From the NCBI GenBank assembly GCA_965652645.1, contig CBFGXE010000005.1:1-64000 (forward strand): a stretch of 64,000 nucleotides of DNA. Direction: 5' to 3'. The notes beneath the pieces were generated by a model. It did no database searches. It saw nothing but the letters and a program-made list of their open reading frames with translations, and was not told where the DNA came from. The stretch comes from ZC4RG30 sp965652645 (GTDB lineage: Bacteria > Pseudomonadota > Gammaproteobacteria > Steroidobacterales > Steroidobacteraceae). The position numbers and the translations under genes were made by a program. Below, piece by piece: positions 35,432 to 43,833 of the stretch; the first letter of the stretch is position 1, and each line of letters begins with the position of its first letter.

Positions 35432-37305
35432 CCGACGACATCGGCCAGGTCGCCGTTGGTCTCCAGCCAGGCGCGCCGGTCGGCGGCGCGCTTCTTGGCC
35501 AGCAGCATGTCCATCACCTGCTCGGCCTCGTCCTTTGCCTCGACGGTGAGCTGCACCAGGCGCCGTGTGGCCGGGTCCATGGTGGTCTCGCGCAGCTGCA
35601 GGGGCGACATCTCGCCCAGTCCCTTGAAGCGGGTCACCACCGGCTTCGCGCGTCCGCCCAGCTGCGCGATGAAGGCATCGCGCTCCGCATCATCCAGCGC
35701 ATAGCCGACCTGCTTGCCCGCATCGATGCGGTACAGCGGCGGCATGGCCACGAAGATGTGGCCATTGGTCACCAGCGGCCTGAAATGCCGGAGGAACAGC
35801 GCACACAGCAGCGTGGCGATGTGCTGCCCGTCCGAGTCGGCGTCGGCCAGGATGCAGATCTTGTGGTAGCGCAGGTCCGAAAGGTCCGATGAACCCGGAT
35901 CCACGCCGATGGCGATGCTGATGTTGTGCACCTCCTCCGACGAGGCGACCTGGCCATGCTCCAGCTCCCAGGTGTTGAGGATCTTGCCGCGCAGCGGCAT
36001 CACGGCCTGGAAATTGCGGTCGCGCGCCTGGCGTGCCGATCCGCCTGCGGAGTCGCCTTCCACCAGGAACAGCTCGGAGCGGGCGGGATCCTGCGAGGTG
36101 CAATCCGCCAGCTTGCCCGGCAGCGCGGGGCCCGCCACCACGCGCTTGCGCGTGACGCGCTGCGCGGCCTTGATGCGTTCCTGCGCGTTCTCGATGGCGA
36201 ACTGCGCGATGCGCTCGCCGGTGTCCGGGTGCTGGTTGAGCCACAGCATGGTGCTGTCGCGCGCATAACCCTCGACCATGGCCGCGGCATCGCGCGAGGC
36301 CAGGCGCTCCTTGGTCTGGCCGGCGAACTGCGGATCCTTCATGCGGATCGACAGCACGAATGACACGCCGTTCCAGATGTCCTCCGGCGCGAGCTTCACG
36401 CCGCGCGGCAGCAGGTTCCTGAACTCGGCGAACTCGCGCACCGCCGCGCACACGCCGGCGCGCAGGCCGTTCACGTGCGTTCCGCCACCGGAAGTGGGAA
36501 TGAGGTTCACGTAACTCTCGGCAACGAAGGCGGAAAGGTCCGGCGCCCAGGCGATGGCCCATTCCACCGCCTCGCGCTCGGAGCCGTGCTTGCCGGTGAG
36601 GGGCTCCTTCGGCAGGCTCTCCACCTTGCCGATCATCTCGGCCAGGTATTCACCCAGGGCGCCGGTGTAGAACCACTCCTCCTTCTCGCCGGTGGCCTCC
36701 ACCTCGAAACGCACGCGCAGGCCCGGGCACAGCACGGCCTTGGCCTTCAGCGTGTGCTTCAGCTCCGCAATCGCGAAGCGGTCGGAATCGAAGAACTTCG
36801 GGTCCGGCCAGAAGCGCACGGTGGTGCCGGTGTTGCGCTGCCCCACGGCACCCACTTCCTCCAGCTTCGAGGTGACCTTGCCGTCGCGGAAACCGATGTT
36901 GTATTCCTTGCCGTTGCGCTTCACCCAGCATTCCAGCTGCTTCGAGAGCGCATTGACCACCGACACGCCCACACCATGCAGGCCGCCGGAGAACTTGTAG
37001 TTGGAGTCGTTGAACTTGCCGCCGGCATGCAGGCGCGTGAGGATGAGTTCCACGCCGGAGAGTTTTTCCTTCGGGTGGATGTCCACCGGCATGCCGCGGC
37101 CGTTGTCGGCCACCTGCAGCGAGCCATCCTTGAACACCGTCACCTCGATGAGGTCGCAGTGCCCGGCCAGGGCCTCATCGACGCTGTTGTCGATGACTTC
37201 GTGGGCGAGGTGGTTGGGCCGGGTGGTGTCGGTGTACATCCCGGGGCGGCGACGCACCGGGTCGAGGCCCGAGAGGACCTCGATGTCGGAAGCACTGTAG
37301 GTCAT
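35428..37305 (-). CDS. parE: DNA topoisomerase IV subunit B
   Basis: ParE is the ATPase subunit of topoisomerase IV. The start MTYSASDIEVLSGLDPVRRR at 37305 is canonical, giving 625 residues against 630 in E. coli. GHKL motifs: EVIDNSVDEALAG, DNGRGMPVD and GGLHGVGVSVVNAL. The TOPRIM domain has EGDSAGGSARQARDR and the metal-binding DADSDGQH. The sequence is ParE-like rather than GyrB-like, as it lacks the GyrB insert. It converges with the TonB receptor, the two stops sharing CTAG, and is divergent from xseB across 58 bp. Confidence 0.96.
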   Translation of the reverse strand: MTYSASDIEVLSGLDPVRRRPGMYTDTTRPNHLAHEVIDNSVDEALAGHCDLIEVTVFKDGSLQVADNGRGMPVDIHPKEKLSGVELILTRLHAGGKFNDSNYKFSGGLHGVGVSVVNALSKQLECWVKRNGKEYNIGFRDGKVTSKLEEVGAVGQRNTGTTVRFWPDPKFFDSDRFAIAELKHTLKAKAVLCPGLRVRFEVEATGEKEEWFYTGALGEYLAEMIGKVESLPKEPLTGKHGSEREAVEWAIAWAPDLSAFVAESYVNLIPTSGGGTHVNGLRAGVCAAVREFAEFRNLLPRGVKLAPEDIWNGVSFVLSIRMKDPQFAGQTKERLASRDAAAMVEGYARDSTMLWLNQHPDTGERIAQFAIENAQERIKAAQRVTRKRVVAGPALPGKLADCTSQDPARSELFLVEGDSAGGSARQARDRNFQAVMPLRGKILNTWELEHGQVASSEEVHNISIAIGVDPGSSDLSDLRYHKICILADADSDGQHIATLLCALFLRHFRPLVTNGHIFVAMPPLYRIDAGKQVGYALDDAERDAFIAQLGGRAKPVVTRFKGLGEMSPLQLRETTMDPATRRLVQLTVEAKDEAEQVMDMLLAKKRAADRRAWLETNGDLADVVG

Positions 37306-37363
37306 CGGCGCGATTCTAGGGAACCTCTGCACGGGTGTCATGGGTGGCTTAGACTTGCGCGCC

Positions 37364-37636
37364 ATGAGCAGCAAGCCAAGCAGCGGATCCGCTCCAGCCA
37401 CGCCCGGCGAGGCGGCGCCCGATTTCGAGCAATCCCTCGCCGCACTGGAAGCGCTGATCGGCAGGCTGGAGCGCGGCGACCTGCCGCTGGCCGAATCCCT
37501 CTCGCTGTTCGAGCAGGGCGTCGCCCTGACGCGCCAGTGCCATGCACAACTGGCCGACGCCCGGCAGCGCGTGGAAATCCTGCTCCAGGGCGGCGCCCGC
37601 CCCTTCGATCCCGACGCCGGCGAAACGGATGGCTGA
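37364..37636 (+). CDS. xseB: Exodeoxyribonuclease VII small subunit
   Basis: XseB associates with XseA to form the single-strand-specific exonuclease VII. The 90-residue protein has an N-terminal Ser/Pro-rich extension and then the family core FEQSLAALEALIGRLERGDL and LADARQRVEILL. E. coli XseB has 80 residues. The start at 37364 (MSSKPSS) avoids extra residues from an upstream ATG at 37340. Its 3' end overlaps ispA by eight bases. xseB-ispA-dxs is the conserved E. coli order. Confidence 0.94.
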   Translation: MSSKPSSGSAPATPGEAAPDFEQSLAALEALIGRLERGDLPLAESLSLFEQGVALTRQCHAQLADARQRVEILLQGGARPFDPDAGETDG

Positions 37637-38531
37637 CACCGCCGCACTCGCCGCGCGCCTGGCCGGCTGGCGTGCGCGGGTGGAAGAGAAGCTGGCGGCC
37701 GCGCTTGCGCTGCCCGATCCGGGCACACCCCGCCTGGGTGAGGCCATGCGTTACAGCACCCTGGGTGGCGGCAAACGCCTCAGGCCCACGCTGGTCTACG
37801 TGACCGGCACGGCGCTGGGCGCCGCGCCCGAGGCCCTGGATGACGCGGCCGCCGCGGTGGAACTGATCCACGTGTACAGCCTGGTGCACGACGACCTGCC
37901 CGCCATGGACGATGACGACCTGAGGCGCGGTCGTCCCACCTGCCACAAGGCCTTTGATGAAGGCACGGCGGTGCTGGTGGGCGATGCGCTGCAGGCGCTG
38001 GCCTTCCAGGTGCTGGCCGGGGACGCCGCCTCCACGCTTTCGGTGGGCGCGCGCCTGCAACAGATCCAGGTGCTGGCGGCCGGCATCGGCACCGCCGGCA
38101 TGGCCGGCGGCCAGGCCATCGACCTTGAGGCAGTGGGCCACCGCCTGGATGCCGCCGCCGTGGAAGGCATGCACCGGCGCAAGACCGGCGCACTGATCCG
38201 CGCCAGCGTGCTGCTGGGCGCCATCGGTGCCGGCGTGGTGTCCGGTCCCGACCATGACGCCCTGGCACGCTATGGTGCCGAGCTGGGCCTCGCCTTCCAG
38301 ATCCAGGATGACGTGCTCGACGTGGCCGGAGAAACGGCCGCGCTGGGCAAGACGGCTGGCGCGGATGCGGCCCGGGGCAAACCCACCTACCCCAGCGTGC
38401 ACGGGCTGGATCGCGCCGCGGAGCTGGCGCGCGTCCACCGCGACGCGGCGATCGCGGCCCTGGGCAGCCTTGCCAGGCGGGCCCCGGACCTGGTGGTGCT
38501 GGCCGACATCGTGGTGGAGCGCAACCACTGA
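37629..38531 (+). CDS. ispA: Farnesyl diphosphate synthase
   Basis: IspA condenses isopentenyl diphosphate with DMAPP and geranyl diphosphate to farnesyl diphosphate, the precursor of undecaprenyl carriers, quinones and haem O. The 300 residues compare with 299 in E. coli. Both Asp-rich motifs are present: DDLPAMDDDDLRRG (first, short Gly-less form) and FQIQDDVLDV (second). GGGKRLRP and the HRRKTGALI segment bind substrate. The start overlaps the last eight bases of xseB, suggesting coupling, and dxs follows 47 bp later. Confidence 0.96.
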   Translation: MADTAALAARLAGWRARVEEKLAAALALPDPGTPRLGEAMRYSTLGGGKRLRPTLVYVTGTALGAAPEALDDAAAAVELIHVYSLVHDDLPAMDDDDLRRGRPTCHKAFDEGTAVLVGDALQALAFQVLAGDAASTLSVGARLQQIQVLAAGIGTAGMAGGQAIDLEAVGHRLDAAAVEGMHRRKTGALIRASVLLGAIGAGVVSGPDHDALARYGAELGLAFQIQDDVLDVAGETAALGKTAGADAARGKPTYPSVHGLDRAAELARVHRDAAIAALGSLARRAPDLVVLADIVVERNH

Positions 38532-38578
38532 CCGTCCGTCGCGCCGGCCAGCCCGCCGCCAGCGTGTAAACTTGCCCC

Positions 38579-40501
38579 ATGAGCAACGAGGTCAGGAACG
38601 ACGGTTTTCCCCTGCTCGACCGCGTGGGCTCACCGGCCGACCTGCGCGCCCTGCCGGCAGGCGACCTGCCGCAGCTGGCCGATGAGCTGCGCCAGTTCCT
38701 GATCCGCACCGTCGCCACCCGCGGCGGGCATTTCGCCGCCGGCCTGGGCACGGTGGAACTGACCATCGCCCTGCACTACGTCTACAACACGCCCCACGAC
38801 CGCATCGTGTGGGACGTGGGCCACCAGGCCTACCCGCACAAGGTGCTGACCGGGCGGCGCGGGCAGCTCGGCAGCATCAAGCAGCGCGGCGGCCTGGCGC
38901 CCTTCCCGCATCGCGCCGAGAGCGAGTTCGACACCTTCGGCACCGGCCACTCCAGCACCTCGGTGAGCGCCGCGCTGGGCATGGCGATTGCCGCTGCCCG
39001 CAAGGGCGAGGACCGGCGCGCGGTGGCGGTGATCGGCGACGGCGCCATGAGCGGCGGCATGGCCTTCGAGGCACTGAACCACGCCGGCACATTGCCCGCG
39101 GACCTGCTGGTGATCCTCAACGACAACGAGATGTCGATCTCGGAGGGCGTGGGGGCGTTGTCGCGCTACTTCGGCCGCGTGATCGCCGGTCGCCTGTACT
39201 CCACGCTGCGCAAGGGCGGCAAGAAGGTGCTGGCGCCCATGCCCACCATCCGCGAGCTGGCCGCGCGCTACGAGGAGCACATGAAGGGCATGGTGCTGCC
39301 GGGCACCATGTTCGAGGAGATGGGCTTCAACTACATCGGCCCCATCGACGGCCACGACCTGAAGGCGCTGGTGGCAGCGCTGAAGAACATCCGCGGCCTC
39401 AAGGGCCCGCAGTTCCTGCATGTGGTGACGAAGAAGGGCAAGGGTTACGCGCCGGCCGAGGCCGATCCCATCCTCTGGCACGGACCCGGTCCCTTCGATC
39501 CGGTCACCGGCACCATCTACAAGGAAAAGGCAGGTCCGCCCACCTACTCGCGCATCTTCGGCGACTGGCTGTGCGACATGGCCGAGGCGGACTCCACGGT
39601 GGTGGGCATCACGCCGGCCATGCGCGAGGGGTCCGGACTGGTGGAGTTCTCCAGGCGTTTCCCGGACCGCTACTTCGACGTGGCCATTGCCGAGCAGCAC
39701 GCCGTGACCTTCGCGGCAGGCCTCGCCACCGAGGGACTGAAACCGGTGGTGGCCATCTACTCCACCTTCCTGCAGCGCGGCTACGACCAGCTCATCCACG
39801 ACGTGGCACTGCAGAACCTGCCGGTGGTGTTCGCGCTCGACCGCGCGGGCCTGGTGGGCAGCGACGGCGCCACGCACCAGGGCAGCTTCGACATCAGCTT
39901 CCTGCGCTGCATCCCCAACCTGGTGGTGATGACGCCCTCCGACGAAAACGAGTGCCGGCAGATGCTCTTCACCGCCAGCCAGCTTGGCGGGCCGGCTGCC
40001 GTGCGTTACCCGCGCGGCGCAGGCACCGGCGTGAAGGTGGCGAATGAAATGACGGCGCTGCCCCTGGGCCGCTCGGTGATGCGGCGCGAGGGCCATGGCG
40101 GCCTGGCCATCCTCAACTTCGGGCCGCTGCTGCCTGCCGCGCTGGCGGCAGCCGAGGAGCATGACGCCACCGTGCTCGACATGCGTTTCGTGAAGCCCCT
40201 GGATCGCGAGGCGGTGCTGCGCGTGGCCGAGCAGGCGCGCGCGCTGGTCACCCTCGAGGAGAACGTGGTCGCCGGCGGCGCCGGCTCCGCGGTGGCCGAG
40301 GTGCTCGCCGAGGCGCAGCTGCCCGTGCCGCTGCTGATGATCGGCATCCCCGACCAGTTCATCGAGCATGGCAGCCGCGAGGACTGCCTGGTGATGGCGG
40401 GGCTGGATGCCGCCACCATCCGTTCACGCATCAATGCCTGGTGGCTGGCCCACTCCGGCGGGCCGGCAATGGCGCACGGCGCCCTGCGTCAGGGAGCCTG
40501 A
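38579..40501 (+). CDS. dxs: 1-deoxy-D-xylulose-5-phosphate synthase
   Basis: DXS condenses pyruvate and glyceraldehyde 3-phosphate to DXP, the entry to the MEP isoprenoid pathway and a source for thiamine and pyridoxal. It is a 640-residue thiamine diphosphate enzyme. Visible are WDVGHQAYPHKVLTGRR, the ThDP/Mg motif GDGAMSGG ending in LNDNEMSIS, the pyrimidine domain with AEQHAVTFAAG, and DRAGLVGSDGATHQG. It ends xseB-ispA-dxs. Its 3' end overlaps by 13 bp the convergent kinase gene. Confidence 0.97.
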   Translation: MSNEVRNDGFPLLDRVGSPADLRALPAGDLPQLADELRQFLIRTVATRGGHFAAGLGTVELTIALHYVYNTPHDRIVWDVGHQAYPHKVLTGRRGQLGSIKQRGGLAPFPHRAESEFDTFGTGHSSTSVSAALGMAIAAARKGEDRRAVAVIGDGAMSGGMAFEALNHAGTLPADLLVILNDNEMSISEGVGALSRYFGRVIAGRLYSTLRKGGKKVLAPMPTIRELAARYEEHMKGMVLPGTMFEEMGFNYIGPIDGHDLKALVAALKNIRGLKGPQFLHVVTKKGKGYAPAEADPILWHGPGPFDPVTGTIYKEKAGPPTYSRIFGDWLCDMAEADSTVVGITPAMREGSGLVEFSRRFPDRYFDVAIAEQHAVTFAAGLATEGLKPVVAIYSTFLQRGYDQLIHDVALQNLPVVFALDRAGLVGSDGATHQGSFDISFLRCIPNLVVMTPSDENECRQMLFTASQLGGPAAVRYPRGAGTGVKVANEMTALPLGRSVMRREGHGGLAILNFGPLLPAALAAAEEHDATVLDMRFVKPLDREAVLRVAEQARALVTLEENVVAGGAGSAVAEVLAEAQLPVPLLMIGIPDQFIEHGSREDCLVMAGLDAATIRSRINAWWLAHSGGPAMAHGALRQGA

Positions 40502-41802
40502 GCGGCCGGGGCACCCTCGGCACCCTGCAGGCGCTCGATCAGCCCGCGCAGGAACACCTTGTTGAAACGCAGCTGGCAGCTGGCTGAGGCCTGTTCCAGC
40601 AGCGTTGATCCCACCCTGAGCAGCGTGACGCTGCCGGTGGCGCGCACGGTGGCCGAACGGCGCGCACCGGGCACATAGCTGGACTCCCCGAAGCAGTCCC
40701 CGGTGGTGAGCTGGCCTACCACGCGGCCATGGCGCTCCACCGCGCAATTGCCGGCGACGACGATGTAGAAACGATCCTCCATGTCGCCTTCGCGCACGAT
40801 CTCCTCTTCGGGGCTGCAGTTCTGCCAGCTGCTGGCCTTGAGCACCTCGGCGATCTCGGCCGGGGAGAACTCGTGGAAGAACTTCAGCTTGCGCAGCAGC
40901 CCGAGCTGCTCGCCCTGCTCGATCTGCAGCGGACGCGTGCGCAGCTTCTGGTGCACGCGGGTCAGCGCGGCAGCCAGGTCCTGGCCGCTCTTGTAGCGCT
41001 TTTCCGGATCCTTCTGCAGCGCCGTGGCCACCACCTCTTCGAGGTCTTCCGGCACCTCGCGGCGCAGGGTGTGGATGGGCGGCGGCGTGGCGTAGATGAT
41101 CTGGTGCATCAGCTTGGCGAGGTTACCGGCCCTGAAGGGCCTGGAACCCGTCAGCAGCTCGTACATCACCGCGCCCAGCGAATAGATGTCGGAGCGGTTG
41201 GTCAGCGGCTGGCCCTGCGCCTGCTCGGGCGACATGTAGCTCGGGCTGCCGGCGATGCCTTCCAGGTGCGACATGTCCGAGTCCGACACCAGCGCGATGC
41301 CGAAGTCGATGATGCGTACGTCGCCGTCCTGCGTGTACATGATGTTGGACGGCTTGATGTCGCGGTGGATCACGCCGCGCGAGTGCGCGTAGTGCAGCGC
41401 CTTGGCGCACTTGAAGATGATCTCCACCACCTGGTCCACGCGCAGCAGGTCATCCTGCCGGCAGAAAGCCGCCAGCGTGCGCGCGCCGTGCACGTATTCG
41501 GTGACCACGTAGCAATGGCCGTTCTCCTCGCCGGCGTCATAGATGGGCATCAGCTGCGGGTGCTGCAGCATGCCGACCATGTGTGCCTCGGAGAGGAACA
41601 TCTTGCGCGCGGCGCGGGACTTGTCCTCGTCGCCGCCGAAGTCGTCGTAGTACAGCTTGATGGCGACGTCGCGCCCGTAATAGGGGTCGTGCGAGAGGTA
41701 CACCGTACCGGTGCTGCCCTCGCCCACCTCGCGCACGATCTCGTACTTGCCGATTCGCTGTGGAACGTTGCGGGAGGCGCGTTTTTTCGCTGTATTGCCC
41801 AT
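40489..41802 (-). CDS. Ser/Thr kinase fused to cyclic-nucleotide-binding domain
   Basis: A 437-residue cytoplasmic protein. Residues about 18-285 form an active-looking Hanks-type kinase: Gly loop VGEGSTGTVYL, VAIKLYY lysine, HRDIKPSNIM, IIDFGIAL and MSPEQA. After a linker, residues about 305-425 form a cNMP-binding beta-roll: FFHEFSPAEIAEVL, then EEEIVREGDMEDRFYIVVAG, and the phosphate cassette CFGESSYVPGARRSATVRA with the Glu and Arg that contact the nucleotide. cAMP or cGMP is thus expected to regulate the kinase. Start MGNTAKKRAS at 41802; upstream frame is unrelated. No phosphatase partner is nearby. Confidence 0.91.
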   Translation of the reverse strand: MGNTAKKRASRNVPQRIGKYEIVREVGEGSTGTVYLSHDPYYGRDVAIKLYYDDFGGDEDKSRAARKMFLSEAHMVGMLQHPQLMPIYDAGEENGHCYVVTEYVHGARTLAAFCRQDDLLRVDQVVEIIFKCAKALHYAHSRGVIHRDIKPSNIMYTQDGDVRIIDFGIALVSDSDMSHLEGIAGSPSYMSPEQAQGQPLTNRSDIYSLGAVMYELLTGSRPFRAGNLAKLMHQIIYATPPPIHTLRREVPEDLEEVVATALQKDPEKRYKSGQDLAAALTRVHQKLRTRPLQIEQGEQLGLLRKLKFFHEFSPAEIAEVLKASSWQNCSPEEEIVREGDMEDRFYIVVAGNCAVERHGRVVGQLTTGDCFGESSYVPGARRSATVRATGSVTLLRVGSTLLEQASASCQLRFNKVFLRGLIERLQGAEGAPAAQAP

Positions 41803-41885
41803 GGCGACCGGTTGGAGGCTGCGAGGACGGAGAATAAGTCTCCCTCCCCGCACGGGCTGTGACGCGTGTCTGGTCCTCGCAGGGA

Positions 41886-42878
41886 TCAGGGAGCGGGGAA
41901 GTGATCGAAGCCGGCGAGGTCCACCGCCACCGGCCGGCCCTGCTCGAGCACCGTGATGCCGGCACCCGCCGCCAGGGTGCCGATGCGGGTGGCCGTGCAT
42001 TTGACATTATCCAGCCGCGCTGCCAGCAACGCTTCGCGCTCCGGGGGAAGGGTGAAGCACAGCTCATAGTCCTCCCCGCCCGTGAGGGCCAGGCGTCGCG
42101 CGGCGGCTTGCCCGGCGAAGGCCTGCAGTGCCGGCGAGATCGGCAGGCGCTCGATGTCCAGCTGCAGGGCGCAGCCGCTGGCGGCGGCCAGGCGGCCGGC
42201 ATCCGCGGCCAGCCCGTCGGACACGTCGACGCAGGCCGTGGCCAGTCCGGCCAGCGCCTGGCCCAGCGCGACGCGCGGCGCGGGATAGAGGAAGCGCTCG
42301 AGCAACTCCCGCTTCTGCATTTCGTTGAGCGTCGCGCCGGAGGCCGGATCGAGCAGCAACCTGAGTCCCGCCGCGGCATCACCGGGCGTGCCACTCACGT
42401 ACACATGGTCACCCGCGAGCCCCCCGCCGCGCGTCAGCGCCGCACCCGCCCGCACCGTGCCCAGGGCCTGCACCACCGCGACCAGCGGCCCGCCCGTGGT
42501 GTCGCCGCCGACCAGCGCCACGCCATGCGCTTCGGCCAGTTCCAGCATGCCGCGCGCAAAGCCGGCGAGGAATTGCTCGTCGGCCGCAGGCAGCGTAAGC
42601 GACAGCAGGTACCACGCGGGCGTCGCACCCATGGCCGCAAGGTCGGAAAGATTCACCGCCAGCGCACGATGGCCGATGGAGCGCGGATCACAGCCGGATG
42701 GAAAGTGCCGCCCTTCCACCAGCGCGTCCAGCGCCGCCACCAGCTGCCGGCCGGCGGGAACATCGAGCACCGCGGCATCGTCGCCGATGCCCAGTGGCAC
42801 ATCGTTGCGGCGGACACGTTGCGCCTCGGCCGGGCGCCGGAAGTAGCGTTCGATCAGCTCGAACTCGCCCAGCGCCAT
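41886..42878 (-). CDS. thiL: Thiamine-monophosphate kinase
   Basis: ThiL phosphorylates thiamine monophosphate to the active diphosphate. The 330-residue protein (E. coli 325) has the family N-terminus GEFELIERYF, the Mg/ATP motif GIGDDAAVLD near 30, VNLSDLAAMGATP, the VGGDTTGG loop and DVSDGLAADAGRLA. Its ATG overlaps the nusB stop by one base (TGATG). It closes the rib operon, following the E. coli order ribH-nusB-thiL. Confidence 0.95.
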   Translation of the reverse strand: MALGEFELIERYFRRPAEAQRVRRNDVPLGIGDDAAVLDVPAGRQLVAALDALVEGRHFPSGCDPRSIGHRALAVNLSDLAAMGATPAWYLLSLTLPAADEQFLAGFARGMLELAEAHGVALVGGDTTGGPLVAVVQALGTVRAGAALTRGGGLAGDHVYVSGTPGDAAAGLRLLLDPASGATLNEMQKRELLERFLYPAPRVALGQALAGLATACVDVSDGLAADAGRLAAASGCALQLDIERLPISPALQAFAGQAAARRLALTGGEDYELCFTLPPEREALLAARLDNVKCTATRIGTLAAGAGITVLEQGRPVAVDLAGFDHFPAP

Positions 42879-43321
42879 CAGTGCTCGTGGGGCCGCAGCG
42901 CGCGGGCTGCCTTGTCCATCACGGCGTTGACGAACTTGTGGCCATCGGTGGCACCGAAGCGCCGCGCCAGGCTCACCGCCTCGCTGATCACCACGCGGAA
43001 CGGCACCTCCGGATGCGCGCGCAGTTCCTGCACGCCGATCCACAACACAGCGTGCTCGATGGGATCCAGGTCCGCGGGCGGCCTGTCGAGCCAGGAGCGC
43101 AACTGCTCGTCCAGATCCCCGCTGCCGGCGGCGATCGCCCCCACCAGCGCAGTGAAATGCCCGCGGTCTGCGCGGGGGGCTTCCTCGGCAAGGTCGAACG
43201 CGTTCACCAGGTCCTGCCAGGGGCCGGGATTCAGCTGCCAGCCGTAAAGCGCCTGCAGCGCCAGCTTGCGGGCCAGGGAGCGCGCGCCATTGCCGCGCGC
43301 CGGCCCACCGTTGCGGCTCAT
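42878..43321 (-). CDS. nusB: Transcription antitermination factor NusB
   Basis: NusB with NusE (S10) binds boxA RNA and supports rRNA antitermination. The 147-residue helical protein has the family start RSLARKLALQALYGWQL and the C-terminal IGVQELRAHPEVPFRVVISE and FVNAVMDKAA segments. E. coli NusB has 139 residues. The ATG overlaps the ribH stop (ATGA at 43318-43321) and its own stop overlaps the thiL ATG, so ribH-nusB-thiL are translationally coupled. Confidence 0.95.
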   Translation of the reverse strand: MSRNGGPARGNGARSLARKLALQALYGWQLNPGPWQDLVNAFDLAEEAPRADRGHFTALVGAIAAGSGDLDEQLRSWLDRPPADLDPIEHAVLWIGVQELRAHPEVPFRVVISEAVSLARRFGATDGHKFVNAVMDKAARALRPHEH

Positions 43322-43830
43322 GGCGCGGCGATCCGGCGCAGCAGCTGCACCATTTCCAGCGCCGCCTCCAGCGCCTCGCCGCCCTTGTCCATGCGCGAGG
43401 GATCGGCACGCTCCAGCGCCTGCTCCACGTTCTCGGTGGTGAGCACGCCGAAGATCACCGGCACGCCGGTGTCGCGTGCGGCATCGGCGATGCCGCGCGC
43501 CGCCTCGCCGGCGACAAAATCGAAGTGGGCGGTGTCGCCCCGGATCACGCAGCCCAGCGCCACCACCGCATCGAAGCGGCCGGTGTGCGCCAGCTTGCGT
43601 GCCACCAGCGGCAGCTCGAAGGCGCCCGGTGCACGCACCAGTGAAAGGCCCCCGGCATCTCCGCCCTGCCGTTCCCACGCCGCCATGGCGCCGGCCACCA
43701 TCTTCTCCACGATGTCGGCGTTGAAGCGCGCGGCGGCAATGGCCACGCGACAGCCCGCGGCCGCGGTGCCGCTGCCACCTTCACGCGTGGCCTGCACGGC
43801 CACGCCCTCGATGATCCGGTAACGCGACAT
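43318..43830 (-). CDS. ribH: 6,7-dimethyl-8-ribityllumazine synthase
   Basis: RibH condenses 5-amino-6-ribitylaminouracil with DHBP to lumazine, the direct riboflavin precursor, usually as a 60-mer shell. The 170-residue protein shows the SLVRAPGAFELPLVARKLA strand-loop, ALGCVIRGDTAHFDFVAGEA with the catalytic His, and FGVLTTENVEQALERA. It lies three bases after ribBA and overlaps nusB, in the expected rib order. Confidence 0.96.
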   Translation of the reverse strand: MSRYRIIEGVAVQATREGGSGTAAAGCRVAIAAARFNADIVEKMVAGAMAAWERQGGDAGGLSLVRAPGAFELPLVARKLAHTGRFDAVVALGCVIRGDTAHFDFVAGEAARGIADAARDTGVPVIFGVLTTENVEQALERADPSRMDKGGEALEAALEMVQLLRRIAAP

Positions 43831-43833
43831 GGC

